64,000 nt of DNA from Mermis nigrescens. Lineage: Eukaryota; Nematoda; Enoplea; Mermithida; Mermithidae. Shown one piece after another: positions 1-10,590 of the stretch (position 1 is its first letter; each line of letters begins with the position of its first letter). The DNA is taken from NCBI GenBank assembly GCA_036768485.1, contig JAVLUZ010000154.1, positions 25,161,637 through 25,225,636 of the forward strand, read 5' to 3'. Made by a program: the position numbers and the translations under genes. The notes under the pieces are model-generated. The model did no database searches, was not told the DNA's origin, and worked only from the letters and a program-made list of their open reading frames with translations.

Positions 1-90
1 ACAAAATGTAGACAAAAGATTACATTCAGCGCGTATTGCTGAAAAATCGATATATGTGGATACATGTTCCTAATCGTCGTATCAGAGGTC

Positions 91-258
91 TATAGTCCGT
101 TTTGCATAAGTTTGGGCATAAATTTTATGAATTTTTTCGAGAGTAGGCCGACGGATTATGATAATTATTTATCAAAAAATGCTATAATCACAATCTGTCA
201 GCTAATTGTCGGACATATTTTTAAAACTTATGCCCAAACTTGTGTGAAACAGACTATA
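91..258. mobile_element. Mariner-like MITE, copy 1
   Basis: A 168 bp element with terminal inverted repeats of about 30 bp. The left end reads TATAGTCCGTTTTGCATAAG and the reverse complement of the right end reads TATAGTCTGTTTCACACAAG, both followed by TTTGGGCATAA. TA at each outer edge fits the TA target duplication of Tc1/mariner elements. It has no coding capacity. Related copies lie at 963-1562, 2657-2778 and 59652-59819, with a distant one at 36271-36488. Confidence 0.75.
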
Positions 259-962
259 AATAAGAGGTTTTTCAAAAAAAAATTAAAGTGACAAGACTTT
301 TAAATTAGTACTGCAAGTCTACAGTTTATTGAGTCAGGCGTGTGCCATTATCAAACCGCATTATTGCATGACAATTTCGAACCACTTTTGTAGCCTGATT
401 CTTGCGGATAAACTTTAAAGGAAAACTCAAAGCAACATTCTGGTACTACTTGGCTATCTATTCTAGCATAGAATATAATCAACATTTAGTTAAGGACCGC
501 GACCGAAATCATTCAGCTTCTGTGAGGTCTTTTTCTTATTTTAAATCACCAAGCTTACTTAAATTTACAATTCAAAGGGTATCTGTAGTGTTTACACTTC
601 ATAATGACTGAATTTATTTTGCTTATTCAAGCTGCTTGTTTCCTTTTGCCGCTGGTTCGACAATTTGAGGGCATTGTTAACTGAAATAAACTTATTTTAT
701 TAAAGTTTGATCGTACTGCGAACAAACGAAAAGGTTCTCTGCAAAAGTAGTCGCGAAAAGCAGGGCTGTTGAAATCGTATCAACATTTTACAAGCCGTGT
801 GTTTGCTGCTGTGGTTGATCTATATCGAATCAAGCGTACGTTCGTTTACACCATTAAAGACAGCAATCTTCCATTTGATATCTCGTCTTGCTGCAAACTT
901 ATAAATAATCTATCATGCCTTCCTTTCAGAACCTTTACTAACTTGCTATTTACCCGTCCTCT
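259..962. other. Unassigned AT-rich sequence
   Basis: I see no protein family, RNA gene or clear repeat here. Short open frames lack codon structure or recognisable motifs. Confidence 0.5.
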
Positions 963-1562
963 GTAGTCTGTTTCGCACAACTTTGGGCATAAATTTTTAG
1001 AAACCATGTCCGACAATAAGCTGGCAGATTGCAATTATAGCATTGATTTGATGTGTAATTATCGTTAAACCGTCGGCTTACTTTCGAAGACACTCTTAAC
1101 CCTACTTTTACCGAGCTCTAGATCCGTGATCTAGCTGCCTGTTTTGCAGTTTACTGTGAGGCCATAAATTCTTAGGTGGCAAGCTTCTCAGTACCCTCTT
1201 TTTGTACTGCAACACATGTTCTATTGAGCAAAAGAAAACGTATTGACCTATATTTTATCAGAAAAGCTTGATTTCATGATTTTATAACATGTATTACGCG
1301 TGTTTTGCAGATCGTATTTCTTACACATTTTTTGAATGTTCAAATACGTTTTTTTCAATCGGTTTTCAGTTCTGTACAAACTTAAAGACATTTTTGAAAT
1401 TCTCGTATGCTCACTTGGCTACCAGAAATATGTATTTTTATTTATTTTTGTTATCTCCCCAATGACTAGATTTTCGATCTAGACCTAGGTAAGTCTAGGG
1501 TGCGTGACCCCTTGGTAACAGGAGGGTTAAAATTCATGCCCAAACTTATGTGAAACAGAGTG
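963..1562. mobile_element. Mariner-like MITE, copy 2, interrupted
   Basis: The left half (963-1099) matches the mariner-like MITE: the TAGTCTGTTTC end, then the internal motifs GCATTGATTTGAT and GTCGGCTTACTTTCGA. The right end resumes only at 1527 with TTAAAATTCATGCCCAAAC and closes with TTATGTGAAACAGAG. The gap is filled by a 427 bp piggyBac-like insertion flanked by TTAA. Confidence 0.7.
1100..1526. mobile_element. piggyBac-like MITE inside the mariner-like MITE
   Basis: The insert is bounded by TTAA at 1096-1099 and 1527-1530, the hallmark target duplication of piggyBac. Its ends are CCCTACTTTTACC and, read inward from the right, CCCTCCTGTTACC, matching at 11 of 13 bases. The 427 bp interior has no long open frame, so it is non-autonomous. 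Confidence 0.7.
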
Positions 1563-2131
1563 TTAGTGTTTTACAGTGCCAGGTCATTCATTTTAAGGTA
1601 GTCAATTCGGAATTAGACATCAAATAAAACCAGCAACCAAATTAGGGGAATAACACTTTTCTTTCATGAGCCGCGCTCCTAAAAAAGACATCATTGGACG
1701 TTAAGGATAGTGTATGTTCGGGCTCTTGTACCTAAAGAACCAATTCGTTAATTTTCTTTAAATTCTGCAATGAAATAAGCCGAAACGTTATTAAGAAGCA
1801 ATCAAAGTTTAAATGAAATTGACCGGCTGCTATTCAAAAAATTGAGAAATATGCATAGTTAAAAAGCGATTTTCTAACGATTTTGTCAATTTTAGCTGCG
1901 GTGTAAAGTGCTTTACACCAGTTGATAGCACATCAAGAATTTGTATAGAGTGGCATAGAAGATTCGCCTTGCGCTATTGCATCCGTCGTTAAGGCTGCTA
2001 AGACTGTTTCTAATATTCCGTAGTTTTCGGGTTTCAGGAACCCGATTGAGTTCTTTGGATCGAGAATTCGGAATTACAGGTCGGGAATATCCATTTTGAC
2101 AAAATTTGAGAATCGCTGAATCCTGTAGTAA
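1563..2131. other. Unassigned sequence
   Basis: No gene or repeat family recognised. It ends at the CA microsatellite. Confidence 0.5.
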
Positions 2132-2133
2132 AC

Positions 2134-2202
<69 letters not shown>
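2132..2202. repeat. (CA)n microsatellite
   Basis: About 71 bp of nearly perfect CA dinucleotides, abutting the left end of a hAT MITE. The long Cys-Val open frame on the minus strand is only a translation of this tract. Confidence 0.97.
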
Positions 2203-2205
<3 letters not shown>

Positions 2206-2207
2206 AC

Positions 2208-2471
2208 CATACGTGGGCAGCAAGAAATTTCATGGGGGGTGCAAGATTATTTTGAAGGTCAAAAATGGCCTTAAAAATGGTGGTATGGTTATAAAAACAC
2301 CATTTTTCGACGTTTCTCATCAAGCACTATCCATTGGCATCAAAAAATTGCGAAAAAAGCGAAAAAAAATTTTCAAAAATTGAATTCTGGGGGGTATTTT
2401 GATTTCTGCGGGGTATTTTGGTTTCTGGGGAGGTGCATACCCCCAAACCCCTCCCCACACGCCCAGGTGTG
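2208..2471 (+). mobile_element. hAT MITE, copy 1
   Basis: A full copy of the dominant small transposon of the window: end CATACGTGGGCAGCA, a core with GGTGGTATGG, CGACGTTTCTCATCAAGCAC and ATCCATTGGCATCAAAAAAT, then G-rich stretches and the end CGCCCAGGTGTG. The ends form an imperfect 11 bp inverted repeat. The flanking duplication is imperfect here (GAGAC shared), perhaps because of slippage in the adjoining CA tract. Confidence 0.9.
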
Positions 2472-2656
2472 GAGACAACCCGAAATTAATATTATAGATT
2501 ATTATTACATTATAGAAATTTACAATTTATTTTAACTTCTGTTCCTTGAAAGAAACCGTCTTACTTTAATTTCGTCATATTATGTCAAGAAACTTGATTT
2601 AATGCAAAAAATGTGCAGAAAATTTCATTGACATTTATATGATTCATGGCTATACC

Positions 2657-2778
2657 TATAGTCTGTTTCACACAAGTTTATGAATGAAGTTCAAAAACTA
2701 TGTATGTCCGACAAAATCCGTCGGCGTACTTTCGAAATAATTCTTAAAATATATGCCCAATCTTATGTGAAATAGAAG
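2657..2778. mobile_element. Mariner-like MITE, copy 3, shortened
   Basis: It starts TATAGTCTGTTTCACACAAG and ends near CCAATCTTATGTGAAATAGA, with the shared interior motif GTCGGCGTACTTTCGAA. It lacks part of the middle compared with copy 1. Confidence 0.7.
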
Positions 2779-3046
2779 AAGAATTTTGAGAAAATTTCAA
2801 AATTCTCGAATAATATTAAAACGTTGGCAATTTTGTGCGAAAAAATTTTTAATTTCTATGACTTTAGTGGAAAAATGGCGCGAAGCAACGGAAAATTTGT
2901 GAAGTTTTTGGTGAAAGGACGTTCAGAAGCTTGAATTACTGCTCGATTTCCTGCATTTGTACCATTTGAGTCGTACGGTCAAAATGGCTTTCAGGCAGTG
3001 TCTTTTTTTGTGCAAAGTCCGTTTGTACATGTACAATGATGGTCCC

Positions 3047-3665
3047 TAAAAGTCTTTGTACATTTTGTACATACAAATTTTTGTGTACTATAATATAGTA
3101 CTTTAGTGTGGTAAAACAGGGTTTTCGATCTTTAGTAGTGTATTTTAGCTAATTTCTGGGTTTCTAACGCCTGAATTTCCTAAAAATAGTCTCAAAACGG
3201 CGGGAAGCGCTAAAAAATTTGACATTTTTCCATTTTAAATGCAAATTTAGCCATTTTGAATATATGTAGGAAAAACAATTACTCATTCCGGCGCGAAGCG
3301 CCGAAAATTTTTGGGAATTATACACCTTTTTACAGTTTTTGTCTTCCCAAAAATCTTTGTACATTTTGTACACACAAATTTTTGGGTATCATATTATGGT
3401 ACAGTAGTGATTGTAGTGTGGTAAAAACAGAGTTGTTCGACTTTTGGTAGTGTATTTTAGCTAATTTCTGGGTCTCTAAGGGCGAAAATCATTGAGAATT
3501 GTCTTAAAACGGCGCGAAGTGCCAAAAATTTTACATTTTTTCATTTTAAATGCAAATTCTGCCATTGTAAAGATATATAGAACACACAATTGCTCATTCC
3601 GACGTGAAGCGCCGATATTTTTTGCGAATTTTCGACCTTATCTGCAATTGTTCTTCCCAAAAATC
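3047..3665. repeat. Tandem duplication of an about 305 bp unit
   Basis: Two head-to-tail units (about 3047-3351 and 3352-3665) share AAAATCTTTGTACATTTTGT, GTAGTGTATTTTAGCTAATT, CATTTTAAATGCAAATT and a small palindrome of the type GGCGCGAAGCGCC. The array opens and closes with CTTTGTAC-type sequence that recurs near 35.3, 50.8 and 51.5 kb. No coding function seen. Confidence 0.8.
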
Positions 3666-4966
3666 TTTGTAAATGTACAAAGACGTCTCGAAAAGTCTTT
3701 GTACGTCGGGAAAAGTCTTTGCCGAATACAAGAAAAACAGTGCTTTCAGGTCGTCATGAAAGTAAATAAGTGCCATTAATAGGTATTATCCGGCACGAAG
3801 CGTCGGAAAAATTTGAGAAATTATGGTCACTGACGGTCGAAAAATTATTGCAAATTACGTATCCATTCTTTATCTCGCCAATTATTGTGGGCTGATGGGG
3901 GCGGCCGTCCGCCGCGCCCCCTCCACTGCGTTTTCAGCGTACAACAATGGTTTTTTAACTTAATCCAACAAAGTACAAGGAACCAGACCCTAAAACCTAT
4001 CTCATTAAAAAGAGCATAAAATTCTCTATCTATTTAGAGAAAAAATTTCGGAAAATCTTAAGAGCACAAAGAATTGTGGATGAAAACCTTCAAAACTACA
4101 GTAATTTTCCAATATGGCTGCCTACATGGCTAAAAATGAAAAATGCGAATTCTCGATCAAATTAGACGAGTGAGTAATCATTCAAAAGCTCGCTTCACGC
4201 TCTTTTCATATTGAGCTCAAACATTCAATAAAATACAATCTGTAACGCAAAATATGCGTGGCTTATGGGTGCAGGCATGTTGGAAAAAATTTAAAACGCG
4301 TTTGTAGAGTGAATGGCGGACTTTTGAGAAAAACCAAAAAATGAACATTTTAGAGGAAGCTAAAACGCGACTATTTTGCCAGTTTTCAGCATAATTTAAT
4401 AAACTAGTAAAAAATGCAGCCATGTTGAAATTTCAGCGAGTTTTGCTATGTGGTATACTGTAGTTATAACAAATTGAAAGTTTTTTTAGCAAAATAGTTT
4501 AATTTTCTTGCTTTGTATTTGGAAAACTTTACTTTTTTGAAATCGGTTTGGTGGTTCTTGAGATTAACTCAAAAAACTATATCTGACTTTTTAGCGTCAT
4601 TAGTGGTTTTGTGTGGTTTCAGATTACATTATTTTTATTACTTGATAGATTTTTGTAGAAGCAAATTTGTGAAACAAAATATACATCATTTGAAAGAAAA
4701 TTTAATTCTCTTTCTCATAGGGCTCAATTATTTTACCATGTTAAAGCTATACAAAGCTGCATTCCTAAATGTAATAAATTTGTGAAAATCAGTGAAAATG
4801 CAGTCCTCAAATCTGCCCCTGCTATACGTAGAAATAATTTTATTATGTTTATTGAAAATGTAATGCACCTCGGAAAGGTTTTCAAGTGCAATTTTGTAAG
4901 CTTTCTTCATTTTAGGTTAAGAAATAAAGCGATTTTGAAAACGAAAAATTCTTTAATTTATATGAT
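3666..4966. other. Non-coding, with a dispersed repeat fragment
   Basis: The part from about 3960 to 4440 (motifs ATCTCATTAAAAAGAGCAT, CTATCTATTTAGAGAAAAAA, ATGGCTGCC, CATTCAAAAGCTC) resembles 53570-53960, so it is a diverged interspersed repeat. A GC-rich stretch (GGGGGCGGCCGTCCGCCGCG) lies near 3898. Nothing else recognised. Confidence 0.55.
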
Positions 4967-5209
4967 ACTAGTTGAGCTGCCCGGCGTTGCCCGGGCTGAA
5001 CTTAGGCCTGATAGCTATATGGAATTAATATGTCTCTTGTATTTTTTATTTTTCAAGACTTTTGATGTTTTTGGGATATTTCTAAAAAAATTGTTGGTAC
5101 AAACCATATTTTATTTTTTGGATTTTTTTAAAATGTCTTTTGTCAACCAATTTTTTGATCAAATCCATATTTTTGACGTTACAGAATGGTTTTGAAAATT
5201 GTTTAGCCA

Positions 5210-5480
5210 TAATCATATTTTTGATGTTCTGGGATGTTCTGGAAATTTTTTTAATAAAACTCATATTGTTGATGTTTTGGGATGTTTTGGAAAATTTTTT
5301 TCGTCAAACCATATTTTTGATGTTTTCGGATGTTTTGGAAAAATTTTTTTTAATCAAACCCATATTTTTGATGTTTTGGGATGTTTTGGAAAATTTTTTC
5401 CGTCAAACCATATTTTTGATGTTTTAGGATGTTTTGAAAAATTTTTTCGGTCAAACCATATTTTTGATGTTTTAAAAATT
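5210..5480. repeat. Minisatellite, about 48 bp unit
   Basis: About five to six units built from CATATTTTTGATGTTTTGGG, ATGTTTTGGAAAATTTTTTT and CGTCAAAC. The same array with small differences in unit order occurs in the right copy at about 24595-24855. Confidence 0.85.
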
Positions 5481-5584
5481 TTTTGTTTGTTGTAGCAAAG
5501 GGTGTCATATATCACGTGATATGTTATAGCTGATGGTATCTCCTATCTTATATCACTGCATGTTATGGCACAGACAGGGTATCT

Positions 5585-5895
5585 ATACCAAACCTATCTT
5601 ATAGCATTGCCTATCTCGTAGCACAGGGTATCTTATATCCCATACTATCTTATAACATTGCCTATCTTGCAGCTCGAGGTATCTTATATCACTTCCTATC
5701 TTATAGCATTGCCTATCTTGTAGCACGGGGTATCTTTTATAACGTTCTATCTTATAGCATTGCCTATCTTGTAGCACGGGGTGTCTTATATCACGTCCTA
5801 TCTTATAGTATTGCCTATCCTGTAGCACAGAGTATCTTATATCACGTCCTATCTTATAGCATTGCTTATCTTGTTGCACATAGTATCTCATACCA
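5585..5895. repeat. Minisatellite, about 51 bp unit
   Basis: Six or so units of the form CTATCTTATAGCATTGCCTA, TCTTGTAGCACGGGGTATCT, TATATCACGTC. The minus-strand translation gives a repetitive open frame of RQCYKIG-type units, an artefact of the array. The same array is at about 24966-25275. Confidence 0.85.
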
Positions 5896-6310
5896 TGCCT
5901 ATCTTATAAAATTGCCTATGTTATAGCATCATTTGGTTAAACCCGTATTTTGATGTTTCACAGTGCCGACCAATGCTATAACATATAACAATGTACATAG
6001 TGTCGCCAGGCATGCTCCTCTTGGCCGGGGTATCCCTATACAAACAGTATAAACTAATTTTTGAAAAAATAGCAAAAAATCGGCCATCTCCCGAAATCGT
6101 GGAGGCTTATAGCACAGGGGCCAAACCCTGCTCCCTCCCTGCCCAGGGCCAATAAGTGCGTTTGTCGAAATTTCAAGATCGCTACGGCTCCTTCCCCCAT
6201 TGGACCGACCTCGGCCCAAAATATCAGCCCACCAAATTTCATTGGGCCGGAGCCAACCAGGCACAAACATACATACAAACAAACAAACTTTCAAAAATAT
6301 ATAGTAGATT

Positions 6311-7537
6311 GGATGTCTTATATCAGTTTTTCTCCGCTTCTCGCCAAATTATAATTTCGAGCGAACAATCCTTTTAATTTTATTCTATATCTTAATTGAA
6401 ATTCTCGTACCTTTTAGTATTCTAGAAAGAAACTGCATAAACAGAGACGCCGAAAGATATTGTTTTATGACGTCTAGGTATCGTTTAAAGCCCAAAAAAA
6501 GATAAAAACTTTATAAAAACATTTTGGAACTGACCCCGTAGAGTTTTGCAAAAACGAGCGATAGCTCCCTATATTTGAGGGGTCACTTCACCAGCATATA
6601 CAGACTCAATAAACAATTGCGCTTCAATATTAAGTATTAGCATGCAACAGATTCGAAAGTACTGATTTATAAGAAAGCATTAGTGCGGCTCGAACTTTCG
6701 CATCAAACATTAATATAAAAATTATACGGAAGGTACACTTTGAATAAAACCATCAAGTTCGCTTAAAAATGCGTAAATGGCGAATATATGCATTTAGATA
6801 CTCCAAAGAATGGCCGGAAGTTGAGCGTTGACTATTTAAAATAAATGGTCCGAAAGTTTCAAAAATTATTGGCCAGGGTTCAGCGCGCGAATTGAACGAA
6901 AGTTGATCTGAAAATTGTGAAGAACAAAAAATAACATAGTGAATTGCACACAAAGGATTTAAAATTTGGAGGTTGGATTACATCCCTAGAATGCATGAAA
7001 TCTCCTTCTTCTGATATCCGGTAGAGTCCTCGAAGAATTCCATTTATGGTGATTTTTCGCGATTTTGTAAAATCAGATATAATGTATAACCGCTAGTTTT
7101 GCTTAGGCAATATTAGCGTTTGTCATATAAACTTGTGCTACCGATAAAACTGTTACGAGAAGCAATAAATTTTTCACTTTTTTTGTAAAACAAAGACGAG
7201 TAGGTGCCGTAACGGCTTAATTCGATTCTGAAGGGCACGCCACCAGTTCTGACCGGAGCGACTCGAGCAAACAAATTAGCGACCCAAGCAAACAAATTAG
7301 ACCAATTATACGTGTGGTACTTACAGTAATGCGACCGACTAGGGGAGCATTTTTTTAACAATCATTTTACAGAGCGAAAATTAAATTTTAAAGTTTAGTT
7401 TTTCGAGCTCATCGTGAAAAATGGAGCAGGAAAATATATATTACAACATTTCCTTCACTCTGGGAAAAGCTGACCCTTTGCCTTTTAAAGTTTTTGGGAC
7501 GCGTTTTCGACATCTCAAAGTCTCGTTGGATTTCACG
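6311..7537. other. Unassigned sequence 3' of the TTL exon
   Basis: Plain AT-rich sequence. If it holds the 3' UTR of the minus-strand TTL gene, no poly(A) signal could be picked out with confidence. Confidence 0.4.
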
Positions 7538-7808
7538 TCAAGCATTCACTTCGTTGTCCGACGGTTTTGTTAAATCGATTAAATCCATTAATGTACATAT
7601 CTTTTCCTTTGAACCTTGCTTGTACACATAATATTGCGGAATGACAAAGCGGATCTTCCTTTTCTGGCTTCCCTGGCAGTTGTGTTCTATGTAGATTTCT
7701 GGATCAATCGGGCCATAATCACCTTCGCCAGCTATGCACCCAGACAATTCGAAAGAGACATTCTCGGTGGGTTTTACGTACACTTGGCCCATAAAGATGA
7801 ATCCACTC
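7538..7808 (-). CDS. Transthyretin-like (TTL) secreted protein, 3' exon
   Basis: The exon encodes about 90 residues ending in a stop at 7538-7540. It shows the core pattern of the nematode transthyretin-like family: GQVYVKPTENVSFEL (first strand), a GCIAGEGDYGPIDPEIYI segment, HNCQGSQKRKI with the conserved Cys and Lys/Arg run, IPQYYV, and a Leu-rich last strand before NEV. A splice acceptor fits at 7809-7810 (TTTAACTTAG read on the minus strand), followed by two bases that complete a codon. TTL proteins are small extracellular beta-sandwich proteins of mostly unknown role. The upstream signal-peptide exon was not found; it should lie above 7,810. The cysteine usual in the first strand is absent. 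Confidence 0.7.
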
Positions 7809-7813
7809 ACTAA

Positions 7814-8243
7814 GTTAAATAAGGTTAACTAATTGAGGCAGTAAATATGTACATACTTGCCGACTGCTTGCATTTGCAGATACATCCGCACGTGCTCAGG
7901 GGGGGGTGGGGGTGGGGGGAAATTTGACCCCGCAGAATGACCGCCGCTGACCCCCTCCCTAATATTGTCGATTTTTCGAAAAAAATTAAAATGTGTATTT
8001 TTAAGCCTTTTTAGCTGTATTTTGGCTCAAAAAAGACAAATTTTGGGCGCATCGCGCCATTTACTAGTCCCTTTACAATGTAGATATTGTTCAATTCGCT
8101 AAATTTTTTGAAAATATTTTCAAATTTTTCAGACCTTCTAGGAAAACCAATCTTCTCCTAAATCGTTGAATAACAGTGTCTTTTACGCGTAGCCATAAGG
8201 TTTAAGCCAAATAGTTACTTGTCAAAAATTTTTCCGTGCTGAT
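7814..8243. other. Unassigned sequence upstream of the TTL exon
   Basis: It should contain intron and possibly the first exon of the TTL gene, but no signal-peptide exon in a matching phase was identified. A G-rich run lies at about 7899-7920. Confidence 0.4.
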
Positions 8244-8498
8244 CATAGGTGGGCACATCCAAAAATCTAAGAGAAGATTTTTCAAAAGTCAAAAAATAGT
8301 CTTAAATAATGTGGTGTGGCAGAAAAACACCATTTTTCAACGTTTCTCATTGAGTACTATCTAATGGCATCTATAAATGCGAAAAAAAAAATAAAAATTA
8401 AAAAAACTGAATTCTGAAGGTATTTTGTTTTCTGAGGGGTATTCAGTCTTTTGGGGGTGCATACCCCGAACCCCCTCTCCCTTTCCCGCCCACGTGTG
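8244..8498 (+). mobile_element. hAT MITE, copy 2 (old)
   Basis: A diverged copy with ends CATAGGTGGGC and GCCCACGTGTG and core CAACGTTTCTCATTGAGTAC. The flanks GTGCTGAT and GTACTGAC match at 6 of 8, consistent with an aged 8 bp duplication. Confidence 0.8.
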
Positions 8499-9113
8499 GT
8501 ACTGACCTTCCCCACTCCGAATCTTATGCTCTACACGTTATTGGGTGCATCCAAAAATTTTGTGTTGCGCGAATCTTCACAAACGGATAAAATTCGATAA
8601 CCTATTTCTGAAGTCTTGCTCAGTGTGCAGGCTTTATTTCGGTCGCACGTCTAACTACAGTTGTTTTTTAAATTAGATAAAAAGAGCTGTTTAGAGAGGA
8701 CATTCTCAGCAATATTTACATCAACACTTCGGATCATTTCTACCCGCTTCGTTTCATACCAACATCAAATTTACACTTTTTTTAAAGATACGAGTTTCCT
8801 TCTTGGGTTCATACCTACTTATTTAATCCTGGCTCAATGTAAATTTATTCTTTTATATCTGATTTCTATCTTCAAAATAGGCGACAAATTGGGGAAAAAT
8901 CGGTGAAAGAAATGGAATGGGTGAAATGGTTTGAAAAATAAAACTGTGCTGCAAAGTGCCTATAGATTTGAAAATTTATCGTGTAATTTATCCTATGTAT
9001 CCCTCTTTAACTCTACATATTCCGGCACATTGCTGAACATAATATGCAATCAAATGGTAGGTAAGAGAAATTTACTTAAGACGTGCCTTTTCACACAATT
9101 TACTTTGAATTTT
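8499..9113. other. Unassigned sequence left of the Polinton
   Basis: AT-rich, with no gene or repeat recognised. Confidence 0.5.
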
Positions 9114-9119
9114 AGTAGT

Positions 9120-9640
9120 AGTCATTGACGACCGTATGGCGTAACAGGAGATAGGCAACTGTGTAAGCATAGGCAGCTACGTCACTCGCCAGTCGACCAA
9201 AAATATGATTCATAGGGCTCGCTCGCTCGCTAACATCATAAAAAACGAGCTCGCTCGCTAACGTCATAAAAAACGCGCTCGCTCGTTTTTAATTAAATCA
9301 TAAACATTTCAGCATGAAACGCACGCTTTTTTGAAAAATTTATGAACGGCATCTTCGCACAGATGGCAAAACGAACAGTACACCGGTGGTAAAAATTAAA
9401 GCCGCAGCATGAGGGAAAGTTAATTTGTGACGGAAATAGTCAGGCTCTAAGTGCATAAACTTTTTTATACATTGAGCGCAAACCAACGTAATGTTTATTC
9501 GATTGTTCATTCGACCCGTGCCTACCACCACATTATGTATTTTTAACTGCCATTTGTAAAGTGTAAGCGCTCTGTTGTAAAAAAGCATTTCATTGCTAAT
9601 GTCATAAAACGCGCTTATTCTTATACTCTTCATTCACCAA
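9120..9640 (+). repeat. Polinton left terminal inverted repeat
   Basis: It aligns in reverse complement with about 22520-23095. The outer part holds ATAGGCAACTGTGTAAGCAT and GACCAAAAATATGATTCATA, then about two units of a 28 bp tandem (CTCGCTCGCTAACATCATAA, AAAACGAG), then a segment encoding the second half of the TBP domain on the minus strand. Divergence from the right TIR is substantial, with many small indels. Confidence 0.9.
9293..9640 (-). pseudogene. TBP second-repeat fragment in the left TIR
   Basis: Reading outward on the minus strand, this part of the TIR encodes the second half of a TBP core domain: KIHNVVVGTGRMNNRINI, HLEPDYF (family EPELFP), and ALIFTTGVLFV (family LIFxSGKxV). 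The final helix region follows in another frame. There is no first repeat on the inner side, so this is a half gene copied with the TIR and not an independent locus. It carries frame breaks, so no functional product is expected. Confidence 0.85.
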
Positions 9641-9829
9641 CCTTCAGTCACATTAAAGCGGATTTTTCAAAACCTTGTGTCAAACTGGAATCTTTTACAA
9701 ATCAGCCACGTTGGCATCACTTAAGCAAATTTTTTGCTATTAGACTTGAGATATGAAAGTTTTATCGCTCTTCATTGGAATTTTTATTATATTTTTATAA
9801 TGCATACTGAAAGCACGAAATTTTAGCTC

Positions 9830-10400
9830 ACAAAAATTGGAATTTATTGGTCATTCTGAATCACATTTTTAAAGCCACTTTGCTATTGGTGTCATATAAT
9901 GAACTGTTTAGTACATTTTCGCATGTTAATAGACAAATTTTAGCGAACATTGGTAGTTTTGGAAACGGAATTTTTCTATTATTATGCTTTAACTACGAAA
10001 TTTTTCTGCGAGTAGCGGCCATATTGGAATCACTCAAACAGAATTTTGGCGAAAGTACGAAATTTTCGGTTACAAGTCAACCATGTTGGAATTTATTGAT
10101 GTTCTGAATCATCTTTAAACCCACTTTTTCCCTGATGTATTGAAGCGTTTTAGAATGCGCATTCGCTTCTTAATAGACAAATTTTTGCTAACATTGGTAG
10201 TATTGGAAATGGGCTTTTTCTTTTATTATGCTTTAACTACGAAATTTTTCTGCGAATAGCGGCCATGTTGGAATCACTTAAATAGAATTTTTTTTGCTAT
10301 AAGACTATTATATTTTTTATAATGCATAGTTAAAGTACGAAATTTTCTGTCACAAGTCAGCCATGTTGGAATTTATTGACGTCATTCTGAATCACATCTT
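9830..10400. repeat. About 247 bp tandem repeat inside the Polinton
   Basis: Just over two units between the left TIR and PolB, each with TTGGAATTTATTG, TCTGAATCACAT or TCTGAATCATCT, TTAATAGACAAATTTT, CATTGGTAGT, TATTATGCTTTAACTACGAA and GCGGCCATRTTGGAATCACT. It contains no obvious gene. It occupies the space where many Polintons carry a further gene. Confidence 0.8.
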
Positions 10401-10503
10401 TATAGGCCATACTGGAAAAATGCATTAGGAAGATGGCACTCCTGTATGGGGTGGTGTTTTATTCATTCAGAATCGAGTGAGTCACCAGGGTAAAATTTAA
10501 AAC

Positions 10504-10511
10504 TATAAAAG
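10504..10511 (+). promoter_or_regulatory. TATA box upstream of PolB
   Basis: TATAAAAG in the context AACTATAAAAGACCTTGCAA, about 80 bp before the first ATG at 10591. The same context recurs before other genes of the element. Confidence 0.7.
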
Positions 10512-10590
10512 ACCTTGCAACTGCCACGTTATCTCATTCTGCTCTCTGAACTAGCTTTCTAACAGAATTCATAGCAGTGCGCTCTTATTC

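Larger units (their letters stand above)
4967..6310 (+). repeat. 1.34 kb dispersed repeat, left copy
   Basis: It begins ACTAGTTGAGCTGCCCGGCG, continues with GTTGCCCGGGCTG (a CCCGG/CCGGG hairpin) and ends in ATACATACAAACAAACAAAC, TTTCAAAAATATATAGTAGA. A near-identical copy in the same orientation is at 24349-25705. It contains two internal minisatellites. No inverted termini or clear target duplication were seen, so the class is unresolved. Confidence 0.85.

Noticed and set aside
1913..2323. 136-codon open frame on the minus strand
   Set aside because: Its centre is a translation of the CA microsatellite (alternating Cys-Val) and its start lies in a hAT MITE.
4970..5030. CCCGGCGTTGCCCGGG read as a terminator or RNA hairpin gene
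   Set aside because: It occurs only as part of the 1.34 kb dispersed repeat and is present identically in both copies; no independent RNA evidence.
5583..5891. Repetitive 102-residue frame (RQCYKIG units)
   Set aside because: A translation of the 51 bp minisatellite; the same frame appears in the second repeat copy with stops and changes that ignore codon position.
9190..9290. CTCGCTCGCT repeats as a CpG promoter or origin
   Set aside because: They are the 28 bp tandem of the Polinton TIR; no independent sign of promoter or origin function.
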